The position numbers and the translations under genes are program-made. Below, piece by piece: positions 37,430 to 49,400 of a stretch of DNA of 64,000 nucleotides. How positions within the stretch are numbered: the first letter of the stretch is position 1; every line of letters begins with the position of its first letter. The stretch covers positions 17,378,972 to 17,442,971 of the forward strand of contig CM028900.1 of NCBI GenBank assembly GCA_016801885.1, written 5' to 3'. The DNA comes from Toxotes chatareus (Eukaryota > Chordata > Actinopteri > Toxotidae). Under the pieces are notes generated by a model. The model ran no database searches. It saw only the letters and a program-made list of their open reading frames with translations, and was not told the origin of the DNA.

Positions 37430-37880
37430 CAAGATCTCCTCGGACGAGCTCACTTCTGCACGACATGTAAGTGGGAGAAAAAAATTCTATATATATATAT
37501 GTCGCCTTTTGTCGGCAGCTTAAACACAACGTGCACAATAAATACAGTGCCAAACGGACAGACGTTGTGGCGAGCGACAACTTGTTTGCACTTAATGATC
37601 TCGCTTCTGATCAGCTGTGCACGTGTCGAGGGCTCGCGACAAGCGCTTTGCAGCTGAACGCGAGGTTGTCTGTGTTTCCGCTGCTGCTGTAGGAGACATG
37701 TCTCTCAGCACACAGGCAGCTCTGCCATGATTGCAAAGATACGGCATACAGCTGCTAGACACTCGTTCAGCCTCAGCGCTCCTACAGCAAGGAGTAATAG
37801 CAGCAGTCCACCACACTGAAGCACCGGGGGCTGGGTGGATATTCGCCTTTCGATTTTCTGCAGCGAGGGGGAAGGAACAG
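37430..37880 (+). promoter_or_regulatory. hnmt: CpG-rich promoter-like region upstream of hnmt copy 1
   Basis: A local cluster of CpG dinucleotides and higher GC in an otherwise AT-rich intergenic stretch, 0.4-0.8 kb before the first coding exon. A perfect donor (cat|GTAAGT at 37467) could end a noncoding first exon near 37466, to be spliced to 38269. Position and composition fit a CpG-type promoter; the transcription start cannot be placed. Confidence 0.4.
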
Positions 37881-38268
37881 GGTCAAACACTCTTGAGAAC
37901 AGCGTGTGGAAAGACTGGAAAATTAAAATGAGTTTTTAGATGCTGAGTTCTTTTTAGAGAAAGTAATCGTTAAGTAGAATAATATTTTTTTTTTGTAAAG
38001 TAGGTGATGTATAGTATGATAACAAAACGTTGCAGAATTTAAACGTAAATTGACTCAAATCTAGTTCCCCCCCATGTGATTTCTAAAGTGACACGTGACA
38101 GCCAACAAGTTTGACTTAGAAAAAGAGTAACTGCTGCATCATCAAGTGTGGTTAAGCTAAAATAAAAATCCAAATATAAAAGCTCTCACGTATGTTTCAG
38201 ATTGGCGTTCTGACCTTCTTAGCTGTTGATTGTTTTGTTTTGTTTTTTCTTTTTTTTTTCTTTGTCAG

Positions 38269-38415
38269 AGAATTTGCCATGGCATCTCCACTGAAGAGTC
38301 TGGTTAATGATGATAGCAGGTACCAGAAATCCTTCCAGCTTTTTCTGGAGCGTTCCTCTGAGCATCAGTGTATGCAGGACTTCATCCACAGTAAACTGCC
38401 AGACATACTGGCCAG
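38269..38415 (+). CDS. hnmt: hnmt copy 1, exon with start codon
   Basis: The exon opens 10 bases before the ATG at 38279-38281 (strong Kozak, G at -3 and +4). It encodes MASPLKSLVNDDSRYQ and FLERSSEHQCMQDF and ends within an Arg codon. The acceptor follows a long T-rich tract. The 5' UTR must therefore continue in an upstream exon. Confidence 0.93.
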
Positions 38416-41400
38416 GTATTTGTACCACACATGATATGAGCGAATTCATACGGTCGCACTATTCACAATAGAGTATATCAGAGTACACCTGGATGTCACA
38501 TTTTCGAATAGAACAGTAGATAGCATTTTAAAGGAGATACTGTGCAAATATTAGTATAGTTGAGCTCCTCAATATTTTCAGAACAGAGTCTGTGAGGTCT
38601 TCATCCTCTATCTGAAGGCAAATGTACAGCTTTACTTATCTGGAGGAATTAAGTGTGACATACAATCTTAACCCATTCAAAGAGTACTATAACACTAAGG
38701 GCAAAACTATGATTTCCATATAATACTAATAATACTAATACTCTATTTGGAAAGCAGCAGTTTGTGAACATTAGATCTAGTCTGATATAACTGCTGATAT
38801 TAGTTAAATGACAATATAATGATATTGACGTACATGGCAGCCAATAACGAGAAACTGGTACAAAAATAAGCAATATACTGTTTTGTCTGAGATAGTTTAG
38901 AAACTACATCCTTGCATAGTTTGTCCACTAGAAGGTGCTGACAAGTTTATTTTTCATCTTTATAAATGTCCAGCTCTGTATGTTCTTAACAAAGGAGTCC
39001 TTATCAAAAACTTATGACTGTTGCTTTTGTTTGTGTAGAGAATTGAATAATTGCCAAGATTTCACTACCAGATTACGAGAACTCTCAAACATTGGTACAG
39101 GCCTGAAAAATTCAGTGAGGATCGAATGCTAGAGAACATATAACTTATGATTGTTGCCTAATATATTACTGTAAGGCAGGAAAGTGTGTTAGTGTTGAAG
39201 TAGCGCTGAGGGGAAACATGGAACAGGTGCAGTATGTTTGAATTCAAGGAATAGATGAAGGCAGATTCGGGGAAAAAAATAATTAATCCCAAATTAACCT
39301 GTGGAATATGATTAACACAATAAATAATGATAAACACTAAGGAAGATCATTTGCATACACCACCTCTTATTATTTTATAGCACACCTTTAGTTGAAAGTT
39401 TTTCGCTCATTAGCCATTAGTGGGCAACCATCAAAAAAACATGCAAACTTCAAAGAGAAATGTCCATGACCCAAATTCAGATAAAGGACATATAGGTTTT
39501 GCAGTAATCAGTGTATATTTTTGTCATTATTCTACTTAGCAGTGCACACAAACAATTAAGTGACATAGCCTGTGCAAATCAACCATCATGCTCTGTGTCG
39601 TAATCATTACTGCTGAAAACAGGACTGAACTGAATTCCGAAGCAGAATATGTAAGTACTGTTACACAAATGTACGTATATTAACCTGCTAAACAAAGCGC
39701 GCACAACTGTGAATGACAATTAGTGAGTGTTTATCTTTTGCTTCATTTTTTTTTCCCTATGTTGAAATAAGCTGTAGGAGGTAGTTGTCATGCTGCAGGG
39801 AACCACACCAAACTCTCTGCTCTGTGTGAATGTCCTCAGATCAGATCAGGCAGAAATCTGGAGAGATATGACTCACACGTAAATTAAAAAGTGCAGTAGT
39901 GTTGTTAAAAATCAGATGGTGAGTGACAGAACATGCCATAGCAACAATCAAAGCCTTGGTATTTGGAGATGTTTCAGACACTAGATCGGGACATCTCACA
40001 TACCCAAGCGTCAGGCAGAATTGACGGCTACAAGCCCAGAAATGTGGCCCACATTTGTCAGGTTGCAGGATGTGAATTTTAAGACCTGACTGTTCCGTAG
40101 ACTCTAAAAGTGTTTTTTTCTGCTTTCTCCACAGCATTGGAGATGGAAAGTCCCATCTAAACGTCATTGGAGTCGGAAGCGGAGCTGGTAAGAACACACA
40201 TTACACAACACTTTTACTGCTGAACTTATCTTATGTTCTGTGTCACGCAGTAAATAGCTGAGCGTCCTCTGCAGCAGACAGCTAAGGTGAGGGGGCGTTG
40301 TTGAATCAGCCTGCTGTAACTGTTCCTATTGCTGTGCTGTCATTTAAGGCCGCAGCAGTAAAAACCTTTACCCTTATTATCACTGTCAAGGGTTTGTATG
40401 CATCTGTCCATTTTGTCAGATTAATCTTTAACCTCAGCAGCAGACAAAGTGGCCTCACCAGTCTATAGTTTTACTGCACATTGTTTCCAGTGCTCATGAT
40501 ACATCAAGGTTAATTTGTTCCTGAGCAAACCCACTACTTGCCCGTGAGTGCTGTTACCCTTCCCCTATGTCAAAGCCAATCCTTTTAATTTGCTTGAGCT
40601 ATCATGTTGGTATCATAATGGAGCGATGTTACAGATTCTCTAATGGACTGTAAAATTCATTTGAATGACTACAGACTCCCCTGTAAGGTATTATTCAATC
40701 TAATCAAGAGAGATTCAGCATCTGTCCACACCAGCTTCTTTGCTTAAATTTACTCCTTTGTACATGGCAACTTGTCAGCTTCAGTAAGACCTAGAACAAA
40801 ATCATCTGCCTGTGGCTAAATGATATTCAGAGGAATATTGTGGTGATAACTCGCTCCCCTGGTATTGCAGCATTAAATGTATCATTTGCAAAACTGTAAA
40901 GTGCTATTAGTTATTTCCTCCTTTAAATCTGCAGCACCATTTGGACTGGAGCATTGTGATGATATGTTGGTTGTGTCAATGTACAAATATTTTTCTTTTT
41001 CTTTTTTTTAATTTATTTGCAAGAAGTGGTAGGTTTTCAAAATAAAAACTATATTGTTGCCCATAGGTGAGATTGACCTAGAGATGCTCTCCGAGCTCCG
41101 TATGAAGCACCCAGGGGTGACTGTGGATAACGAGGTGGTGGAGCCCAGCAGCCAGCAGCTACATAACTACAGAGGTACAGCCTTTATGCTCGCACACCAC
41201 AGATTTATACTGAATCTGTATATTCACATGCAATAAAATATGTTTCAGTATAGCTTTTTAATGCTGAAAAAAAAGTTTTAAAGTAGCCCTTGGCTTTCAC
41301 ACTACTGCATACTGCATACTGCATTACTGCGTGATACAGTCATTCATGTATTAGTAGGTGGAGGTCCTTTAACCACTAGTTCTAGACTCAAGGTCCTGTG

Positions 41401-43259
41401 TCAGCAAGTGTCCACCCTTCTGAAGTGTCTTTGTGTAAAACTCTGAATCCCTACCAGCTCCCAGTCTGCTGCTCTCTGACCAGAAGATTCACGTACTTTT
41501 AGTAATGTTACCACCAATTATTCACACACGCATCATGTATTCAAAAACTATCCCAGAGAAATCTGTAGTTAAAGTGGAGATCCTCAGGTTCCTCACTTCT
41601 ACCTTTTAGGTCTGTCTTTGAAGCCTTCAGTCTTCATTATGTTCTTGCACAACCTCACTTCTCTTGGGCTGCCTGTTGGTGCAGTTTGTACTTTCTGTTT
41701 GACTTTCTCTCAGCTGTTGACAGCGATTTTCGGGAGAATTAGTGTTTTCAAAAGCATGTTGAAATCCTTTGTGATTTCAAGACTTGTTCGCACTTGCCTA
41801 CAGTGAATCAGCAGCTCATGGAAAGGTCATGGCTGCAGATGTTTGCATGACACGGATGAAACAAAACAATTTGTTACTTGATTCATGAGTTTTTAGTGCA
41901 AGTATGGTGTTGCTAGGGTGTTCAAAATTATGACTGCACTCAGTCTCATGCAGACAGGGCACGGTTCATCAGGTGTAAATTATCTTAAGTTTAATTTGAA
42001 ATGCCTTTCTAGAAATTTGTACTACTCTTGTCCTCATTTTTTTTTTCCTGTGCTGTCAATGGTGGTTCTGTTGTGATGTTTATATCATAAGTTACATAGT
42101 TGATTAGTCCATGAAATAGCTATATGATTGAATCACTGTTTAGTTGTTAGTCAGTCATACATACTGGTGTTAAAGACAGTAATTTGCATCTTATTTGTAT
42201 ATTTTCTCATGAAAAACAGTAGTTTAAGATAAACTGCAGTATGTGCACTACCAGGAGTTTAAAGTAAAATTTTGGCATTTGAAATTTTAGTGTGTTGCAG
42301 TTCTCTCTCAGCTTATTTCTCTTCATCAGAAGGAAAAATGACATATACTCGCTCTTGCTGGTGCCAAGTGGTATCCCTTGGTTTTAATGAGGTGTGATAC
42401 AACAAGTGAGTTGTTTGTTTTGATAGCTGAGGTGCAAATTACCACGATTCTCTTCAACAATGTGACAAGTGTCTTTTGCAAATATTGTGGCCTAAAAAAT
42501 AGTCTGTGCAGACAGTAAAATCTCTTTTTATTTATTTCAGTGTTAACTTTACTGTATAATACAGTGAGTTTTAATTAATATAGAGGAGTTGTTTACTGAG
42601 TTAAAATATGTTATACTTCCTCGAAAAGTGTGATATAGTGACATGTTATACAAAGCAACATAGCTGTAAAGATTCAGATTTTTGACAGTAACATTTTTGT
42701 GTACATATGGTGATGCATGAATTACAGTAACTATTTATTGCCTGTCTGCAGTTTTGGTGTCACAGAAACCAGGTTTAGATTACATCAAATTTACCTGGAA
42801 CAAGATGACTGCCTCTGAGTTTGAGGAGCACTGGAAAGTGAAAAAGATGACAAAGAAAGCTGACTTCATTCACATGATACAGGTTGGTGGTGTCGAAACA
42901 GCGGTTCGATATTTTTGACACATCTAGGTCATATTCATTTGATGGCGCTCCACAGCAATTAATCCCATTAGAACATCTGTCTAGCATAGCGTTATAATTA
43001 GTTGCTCTGTGAATCTAGTTACCAGCTCATTATCTGTGGTGAAATCGACAGATGCTGTACTATGTGCAGGATCCTGGAGCTACCATCAACTTCTTCAGGA
43101 GTCTCCTGGATAAGGATGGGAAGCTTCTTATCATCCTAGTGTCTGGTAAGAGGCTGGATCTGATCTTAAATCATTAAACCTTTCTCTTCTCTCAGATTTG
43201 TTGTTGTTAGCTACGCCGTATGTCGTCACTACCTGTTGATAATTTATACACATACACAG

Positions 43260-43292
<33 letters not shown>

Positions 43293-44135
43293 GTAAATAC
43301 AGGGATGAAAACCAGTAATTAGAATATTTCAGCAATGGCTCAAGAGACGTTCTCAAGAGATGTTGGTCTGTCAGTTGGTTGGTCCACCACTTTGGTCCAG
43401 ACTGAAATATATAAACAATTATTGAGTGGATTTTCATGAAATTTGGCACAGGGATTCATGATCCACAGACAATGAACCCTACTGACTCTGGTCATCATCT
43501 GAGTTTTCCTTTTGTACCACCAACAGGTCAAAGTTTTTACTAATTCTGTATGTCCTAACATTAAAATCATCCAGTAAATGGCAAATAGCAAATGTTAGAC
43601 ATGCTAACACGCTAAACTAAGATGGTGACAATGGTGAACATTACCTGCCAAACATCTGCATGTAAACATCATCATTGCATGTTAGTATTTAACTCAAAGC
43701 ACCACTGTGCCTAGTCTCACAGAGATGCTAACTTGGATGAAACTCAGTCTTGTTTTATTATTATCTATTGCAGGGGAGAGTGGTTGGGGAAAGCTGTGGC
43801 GGACTTACAGAGACCAGCTTTGTAACACAGAAATAAGTCAGTGTGTGACCACTGGAGACATCAAAAGCTTCCTGGACTCCAAGGGAGTGAGCTACCAGAA
43901 CTACGAGCTGCCATCTGAAATGGATATCACAGAGTGTTTCACTGAAGGGGATGAGAAGGGAGAGCTGCTCCTTGATTTTCTCACTGAGGTACTGGACTTC
44001 AGTAAGACAGCCTCACCTGAGCTAAAAGCTGGTGTCATGGAGCTACTTCGACATCCAGACTGTAGTGTGGAGTCCAACGGCAGAGTTATTTTTAACAACA
44101 ACCTCGGAGCATTAGTCATAGATCAGCTCTCTTAA
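38269..44135 (+). CDS. hnmt: Histamine N-methyltransferase, copy 1 (six coding exons)
   Basis: Cytosolic S-adenosylmethionine-dependent enzyme that methylates the tele-nitrogen of histamine and so inactivates it. Exons: 38269-38415 (ATG at 38279, context gccATGg), 40135-40187, 41067-41174, 42752-42882, 43052-43145, 43774-44135 (TAA). Spliced product 294 aa; the human enzyme has 292. Seen: SEHQCMQDF at the histamine-binding Glu28 position, the SAM loop GVGSGAGEIDL at about 59-69, NEVVEPSSQQ carrying the Glu89 and Gln94 equivalents, FIHMIQMLYYV with the Ile142 and Gln143 equivalents, and FNNNL at the Asn283 equivalent. The residue equivalent to human Ser120 reads Ala. All splice sites are GT-AG and the phase is continuous. 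It looks intact and is the better candidate for the main histamine-degrading enzyme. A divergent paralog follows 2 kb downstream in the same orientation. Confidence 0.95.
38416..40134 (+). other. hnmt: hnmt copy 1 intron 1 (1.7 kb)
   Basis: AT-rich intron. No repeat clearly recognised and no exon on either strand. Confidence 0.75.
40135..40187 (+). CDS. hnmt: hnmt copy 1, exon 2 (SAM loop)
   Basis: 53 bp encoding (R)IGDGKSHLNVIGVGSGAG, the glycine-rich SAM-binding strand-loop. The exon has the same length and phase as exon 2 of the downstream copy. Confidence 0.94.
40188..41066 (+). other. hnmt: hnmt copy 1 intron 2 (0.9 kb)
   Basis: Nothing recognised apart from a T tract shortly before the acceptor. 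Confidence 0.75.
41067..41174 (+). CDS. hnmt: hnmt copy 1, exon 3
   Basis: 108 bp encoding EIDLEMLSELRMKHPG and NEVVEPSSQQLHNYR. The VEP motif supplies the acidic residue that binds the SAM ribose in class I methyltransferases. Confidence 0.94.
41175..42751 (+). other. hnmt: hnmt copy 1 intron 3 (1.6 kb)
   Basis: No exon. A tiny tandem repeat of ACTGCAT units lies at about 41303-41327. Confidence 0.7.
42752..42882 (+). CDS. hnmt: hnmt copy 1, exon 4
   Basis: 131 bp encoding LVSQKPGLDYIKFTWNKM through KKADFIHMIQ. It ends exactly at the Gln143-equivalent codon. Acceptor tctgcAG, donor GTTGGT. Confidence 0.94.
43052..43145 (+). CDS. hnmt: hnmt copy 1, exon 5
   Basis: 94 bp encoding MLYYVQDPGATINFFRSLL and KLLIILVS. 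The intron before it is only 169 bp and its acceptor (gaaatcgacAG) has a weak pyrimidine tract. Confidence 0.94.
43261..43286. repeat. (CA)n microsatellite
   Basis: About 13 units in intron 5 of hnmt copy 1. Confidence 0.95.
43330..43735. repeat. Dispersed fish interspersed repeat
   Basis: Reads CCACTTTGGTCCAGACTGAA, then GTGGATTTTCATGAAATTTGG, then TGCTAACACGCTAAACTAAG and CTCAAAGCACCACTGTGCC. I recognise this order from a very common percomorph repeat family. It has no coding capacity. It fills most of intron 5 of hnmt copy 1. Confidence 0.7.
43774..44135 (+). CDS. hnmt: hnmt copy 1, last exon
   Basis: 362 bp to the TAA. It encodes (G)ESGWGKLWRTYRDQLC, DITECFTEGDEKGELL and FNNNLGALVIDQLS. 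The Asn that contacts histamine in human HNMT (Asn283) is kept. Confidence 0.95.
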
Positions 44136-44629
44136 AAACAGTCAGTTAGTACAGTGAACGTGAAATTTGCAGTATATTGCTAACATAGTTGTCGAGTTTT
44201 AAACAGGGTGATCGTTCAATAGTTTACATTGTATAATCAACTGTATATAATGAAGAAGCTTTTAGTATTTGAGGGAAATACCTTGTTTTACATAGTCAGT
44301 GGTACAAACATTCCACACAACCTGAACTATCTCTAAGAGGATTTTGATTTTATAGGTTTTATAAGAACATGTATTTGGGGTTAATTATTTATTCATTTGA
44401 TATTAATTCTTCTATGCTTGTGCAAAATCAAAATTCCTTAATTGTAATTAACACAGTTTGTTGCATTGCCATGACCCACTCTGATTTTCTAACAAATGTA
44501 AATATCAGAGTTTTAATCAGCTTCAAATTGTAGCTTCATATAATTTTAATGGGCTACAGTTGGCAGGCTGTGCTGCCAACCCCATCACACTCTTGCTCTC
44601 ATTGGATCATATTACTTTGGAAATATAAT

Positions 44630-44635
44630 AATAAA
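44630..44635 (+). promoter_or_regulatory. hnmt: AATAAA polyadenylation signal candidate (hnmt copy 1)
   Basis: The first exact AATAAA after the copy 1 stop, 495 bases downstream. A second lies at 45165-45170. Confidence 0.35.
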
Positions 44636-45713
44636 TGGAAAATTGAGCATTTAGTGTTTTCCATGGAGATTGAACTCTTAATTTTAGATAAGCTGAATGC
44701 TCCTGTGAGAGTGTCTGGAGCTATTCTAGTTTTCATATACTTCAGCCGTTGTGGAAGTTATGTACATAGTGACACATGCAATGCACTGGTTATATAAACA
44801 CGGGCACAATGGCAGCAGCCGCTGTGAGTGTTTGTCATCACCCTGAATGATTATTCCTGGTATAGCTGAAGTGTTGGCACCATCTTGAGGGCAGCATCTG
44901 TAACTAAGCCTTGAAATGTGGGCATATGAAAGATACAGATTCTGGACAAATTGAATGACTGTGAGTAGATCACTGACCACCTCTACTATCAAGTACAAAA
45001 AAAAGCACACTCAAACACACAACTAGACAACAAACTATAATAAAAAAGTAAGCTACTTCAAAAATCAAAAATATGGGAAAATTTAAAACTACAATCACTT
45101 GGAGTCTTTGAAACTGAATATATAGGCTGCCTGTGCACACACACACACACACAGAGGTATCTGCAATAAAATGGGATCATCTGGGGCTGCAGCAGTTATT
45201 TTTTTTAAGATTGTTTTTGACTGCACCACATTGACAACAAGCAGTGGAGCGGAAACCCAGATCTGTCAATGTCCCATTTTTTAGGGAAAGTGGGTGACCA
45301 CTGTACCTCACGTGTGTCTTTATCTTACTGTATCTGATAAAGACAGAGACAGAAAATTCTGGTTTAGCTCCCCAGGTCAGCTCATGAAAAGTGTGCTTTT
45401 GAAAAAAAAAACTGAGAAAGGCAATTAGCACTCACGTTCCAGTGAAGCTACTGAGCTGCTGACAGGGGCTTTAATGTGTTGGTGTTCCCTTCCTGTCTAC
45501 CCCTGACAGGGTCAATATTAGATAAGATCTTTCTTCCTGACATTCAACCACCAAACAAAATGACAGTGACAACCATGTAACCATGGCAATATTAAAAATC
45601 AAACTGCTACTTTTTAGGAGCCTCTAATACCAAGGCAGTGTTTACTTCAGCCTTCTATTTTAGTAGTCAAGGGTCGTCCTATGATTAATACATAAAAATG
45701 GGAGCTTTGTGTA

Positions 45714-45714
<1 letters not shown>

Positions 45715-45769
<55 letters not shown>
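45715..45769. repeat. Compound (TG)n(TA)n microsatellite
   Basis: About 17 TG units run directly into about 10 TA units, between the two hnmt genes. Confidence 0.95.
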
Positions 45770-46062
45770 GAATGACAGTAAAAGTGTTAAAAAATGTGCA
45801 GCATACTGAATGTTTACTGTCAGGCGTTATGATAATGTGCTCTGCTAAGTTTAACTATTAAGCATTTGAAATATGTTTCTGAAATGTAGCATTCCTGTAA
45901 AAGATCACTCATAAGGCTGATTTGGTAATACTCATGAGATTCCTATAGGAATCTGGCGGCAGCTAGCTCAGGCAAAGATCATCTTTCAGGGGTTATGCAA
46001 CAGACATTCATGGGAAGGGAGACAGCCCCTGTTGTGGGAGGGGAGAGCACTGTAACTCTCCA

Positions 46063-46118
46063 GCTTAAAAGAGTGGGAGAGCAGTCAACTACGTGTCCTT
46101 ATCCTCCGCATGTTCAAG
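46063..46118 (+). promoter_or_regulatory. Putative core promoter and noncoding exon 1 of hnmt-like copy 2
   Basis: A TATA-like TTAAAA at 46065-46070 is followed by a short stretch ending gttcaag|GTAATT, a possible donor at 46119-46120. Joined to the acceptor at 46293, this would supply the missing 5' UTR. It is inference from spacing and splice-site form only. Confidence 0.3.
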
Positions 46119-46292
46119 GTAATTGTTAAATGCTTACAATGCACTAAAGGTGTTTACTTAAGTTATTTAAATTCAGCTCGGCAACTTCTTAAAAACACTA
46201 TTGTACTTTTTGGACAGTCAGATCTAGAAAAATACAGTATAAGTCCATGTTTTTTAATTCAATTTCTGACCACTGTGTGTAATGCATTGCAG

Positions 46293-46435
46293 TGATCAGT
46301 CATGGCTGCAGAAGCAAAGCAGACGTGTTATGAGGGCAGCTCTGTCCAAAGCTTTCAGTTCTACCTGGAGCAGTCGGGAGAACACAAGGCCATTCTCCAG
46401 TGTGTTCACAGCATCCTGCCAGGAGAATTTAAAAG
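46293..46435 (+). CDS. hnmt-like copy 2, exon with start codon
   Basis: Acceptor attgcAG at 46291-46292, then 9 bases to the ATG at 46302 (G at -3 and +4). Encodes MAAEAKQTCYEGSSVQ, FYLEQSGEHKAILQ and LPGEFK(R). Donor AG|GTAAAA. Confidence 0.9.
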
Positions 46436-49400
46436 GTAAAACAAAGAAAGGTTGGAGTGCTACACTGAACCTGCTTTTATCATCTGTTTTATTATTTTTA
46501 CCTACTTACACAGACCCAGCAGAGAGGTTATGGGTGCCTTCTTTCTGTGTTTTTGTGCTTTCTTTGAGGTCTCAGCTACTTCTCTCAAAAGCTGGCGAAT
46601 GTCTTTTCAAAGGGAGATGAAACTGCCAGTGGTTTCGTGCTGGCACGAAGCTGGCAGTATTGATAACACAATTGTAATGTCATTTTCGTTGGGCCAAAGT
46701 CCATTTTTTTGTGCTTGTGCCCACATCCAAATAATCCTGATAACACAGAGGTTGCACCGTGCATTTTTTTTTTTTTTACCATTTTGGCATGAAATATTTT
46801 TGTTTTTGAGTTTTGCCTGTGGCAGGATTTTAAATGCACAAAAAAATACAGCTTTAAATATGATTAAGTCAGAGTCTGTTCTGAGTGATTCTCACTAATA
46901 ATGCCATCCATGTCTGCTTTTAGGATGCACTGTTAAGTCCTTGTAATTTCCTGTTTCCATATTTATCAGGATTGATATGTGCTTTCTATTTACTATGTAA
47001 CTATAATTGTGTTTCGCTATAAATACACATGGGTTAAACAGAAAGTGATGTACGCAAATGAAATGAATATTATGTAATTACATGAATTGCATACACAAAG
47101 ACGACAAATACACGTATGAGGAAATAAATTCTCTGAACTGTTACTTAAGACATTCACAGTGAATACCTGTAATAATGAATTGCAATATTGATGGTATTAA
47201 TTAACAAACTAGTAACACACAGATTCATTAGAGGTATTATGTGCTATTAGGTAATTCAGAGTTTATTTATTTTGACCATTTTCACTTTTCATTCATTTTC
47301 TATTGCTTTTCTTCTGTCACGTATTGATGTAGAATTGGAGCAGGTAAAAGTGACCTGAGTGTTCTTGGCGTTGGCAGTGGTGGAGGTATGTGGTTAAATA
47401 CAACTTGTTGTAGTGGTTTTCTGTGATAGTTTAGGCTCAGTTTCTTTCTGTGAACCCAAAGGCATCTTCTTAAACTGATCATGTAGCTCATCATAAGGGC
47501 GCAATAAGGAGAATTCACGATAATGGACAGCATTTGTTGGGCACTGATTTGTTTAAGGAGGACACTTCTGTCAAAGTTACTGCAGTTTGTCCTGAGGTTT
47601 GTTAGTGATCAATACAGGTCATAAATTACAATGATCATTGCACAGCAGCATCATCAGAAACCGCACCTACTCACTTGAGATAAATGTACTGTATTTGACA
47701 TGACGACCTTTAATCAGTCTTTGATTGTTTCTGAAATGGTTGCTGTATTTGATTCTGATACTTTTGGCGGCATGAGGTTTTCACACTGAAGCAGCAGTAC
47801 TCTGAGACAGTGGGATTTCAAAGTCTAAAGGCTTCCGGGTTTATTCCAGGGGAGTTGGATGTCCAGATGCTCTCTCTACTGCAGTCCTCATTCCCTGCTG
47901 TTCCTATCACTGCTGACATTGTGGAGGGCAGCTCTCAGCTCACAGCCAACTTCAAAGGTATCAACAATTCAAAACACCACACAGTGAAATATGTGTATTT
48001 TGCCCTCTTCCTTTTGTTCCTTAGTAGCAGTTTCAGCTGCCTTAAAAGAAAAGCCTTTAAAAGCTTCTTCTCATGAAACACAGTTTAGAATAGCACACAG
48101 AATCTGAAAGGTCCACTGCACAGATGCAAGGCAATGTTTACACTGCCCTGTATTAAAAGAAACAGACAAATCTGATACTGTCTGCCATGGCTTCAGAAAG
48201 TATTAAGGCTGCTTCATTTTTGGTACATTTTATTGTGCAATTGCCATTTTTTCTCATCAATCTATACTCAATTACACATAATGACAAAATGAAAACATGT
48301 TTTTTTTTTTTTTAATTTATAAAAAATCAGAGAGGTTTTCAGGCCCTTTGCTGTAGTTCTCCAATCTGTGGTCAGAGGAAACCTGTTGTTGTTTGAGTTG
48401 ATTGGACATAATTTAGAAAAGTACACACCTGTGTATATAAGGTCCCACAAAAAAGAACTGTCTGTAGCCCTCTGTGATAAAATTGTGGTGGGGCATAGAT
48501 CAGGCAAGTTTCAAGCCAGCAGGACTCTTAGTTGGCTGTCTGGCCAAACTGAGTATCCACATAAGAATGACCTTGGCCATTCTTCAGTTGACCTAGAGCT
48601 CAGTGGTCACTCTAACAAAGTCCCTTGCAGAGAAGGGAGAGTCTGACAACCATCTCAGCAGCAGTCCATCAATCAGGCCTTTATGGCAGAGTGGCTTGAT
48701 GGGGGCCACTTTGAGTAAAAGGCATATGGCAGCCCGCTCAGAGTTTGTCAAATGCTATTTAAAGGACTCTGAGAGCATGAGGGAAAAGATGAAACAAAAA
48801 TTGAACTCTTTGGGCAGAGCTCCAAACACTGTCTCTGGCGAACACCTGGCAGTGCTCATCACCTGGCTAATACCATCCCTACAGTGAAGCATGGTGGAGG
48901 CAGCATCGTGCTAATGGGAGGGCTTCTCAGCAGCAGGAACAGGGAGACTGGTCTGAATTGAGGGAAGGATGAATTCAGCCAAATACAGAGAAATCAAAAG
49001 TGCACGTGACCTGAGACTGGAGCAACAGTTCACCTTTCAGCATGTCAGTGAGCCGAGGCATACAGCCAAGACAACACTGGGGGTGGCTTTGGGACAAGTC
49101 TCTGACTGTCCTTGAATGGGCCAGCCAAAGTCCAGACTTAAACCCCAAAGAACATCTGTGGAGAGACTTGAAGATGGCAGTTCACAAATGCTTGAGAAGA
49201 TCTGCCAGGAAGAATGGGATAAACTCACATTCTAGGAGTGCAATGCTTGTAGAGACTTAACCAAGAGGACTGAAAGTTGCAATTACTGCCAGAAAAGCTT
49301 TTGAATTTAGGGTCTCAATATTTTTGTAACTGATAGATTACATTTTTTGATTTTAATAAATTTGTTTTCTAAAAACATATTTTCACTTTGTCATTATAGG

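Larger units (their letters stand above)
43146..43773 (+). other. hnmt: hnmt copy 1 intron 5, mostly repeat
   Basis: Holds a CA microsatellite (43261-43286) and a dispersed fish repeat that reaches to within about 40 bases of the last exon. Confidence 0.75.
44136..46062 (+). other. Spacer between the two hnmt genes
   Basis: 3' UTR of copy 1 (extent unknown), then AT-rich spacer with CA (about 45138-45152) and TG/TA (45715-45769) microsatellites. No further gene seen. Confidence 0.65.

Noticed and set aside
37229..37657. 142-codon open frame over the hnmt copy 1 5' region
   Set aside because: Overlaps the CpG-rich promoter-like block and an opposite-strand frame; no domain; low-complexity leucine run from a GTT repeat.
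38928..38943. CTCF-like CCACTAGAAGGTGCTG in hnmt copy 1 intron 1
   Set aside because: Two mismatches in the core positions; not better than expected by chance.
46452..46898. 148-codon open frame in intron 1 of hnmt-like copy 2
   Set aside because: Lies in an intron, runs through T tracts, phenylalanine-rich, no domain.
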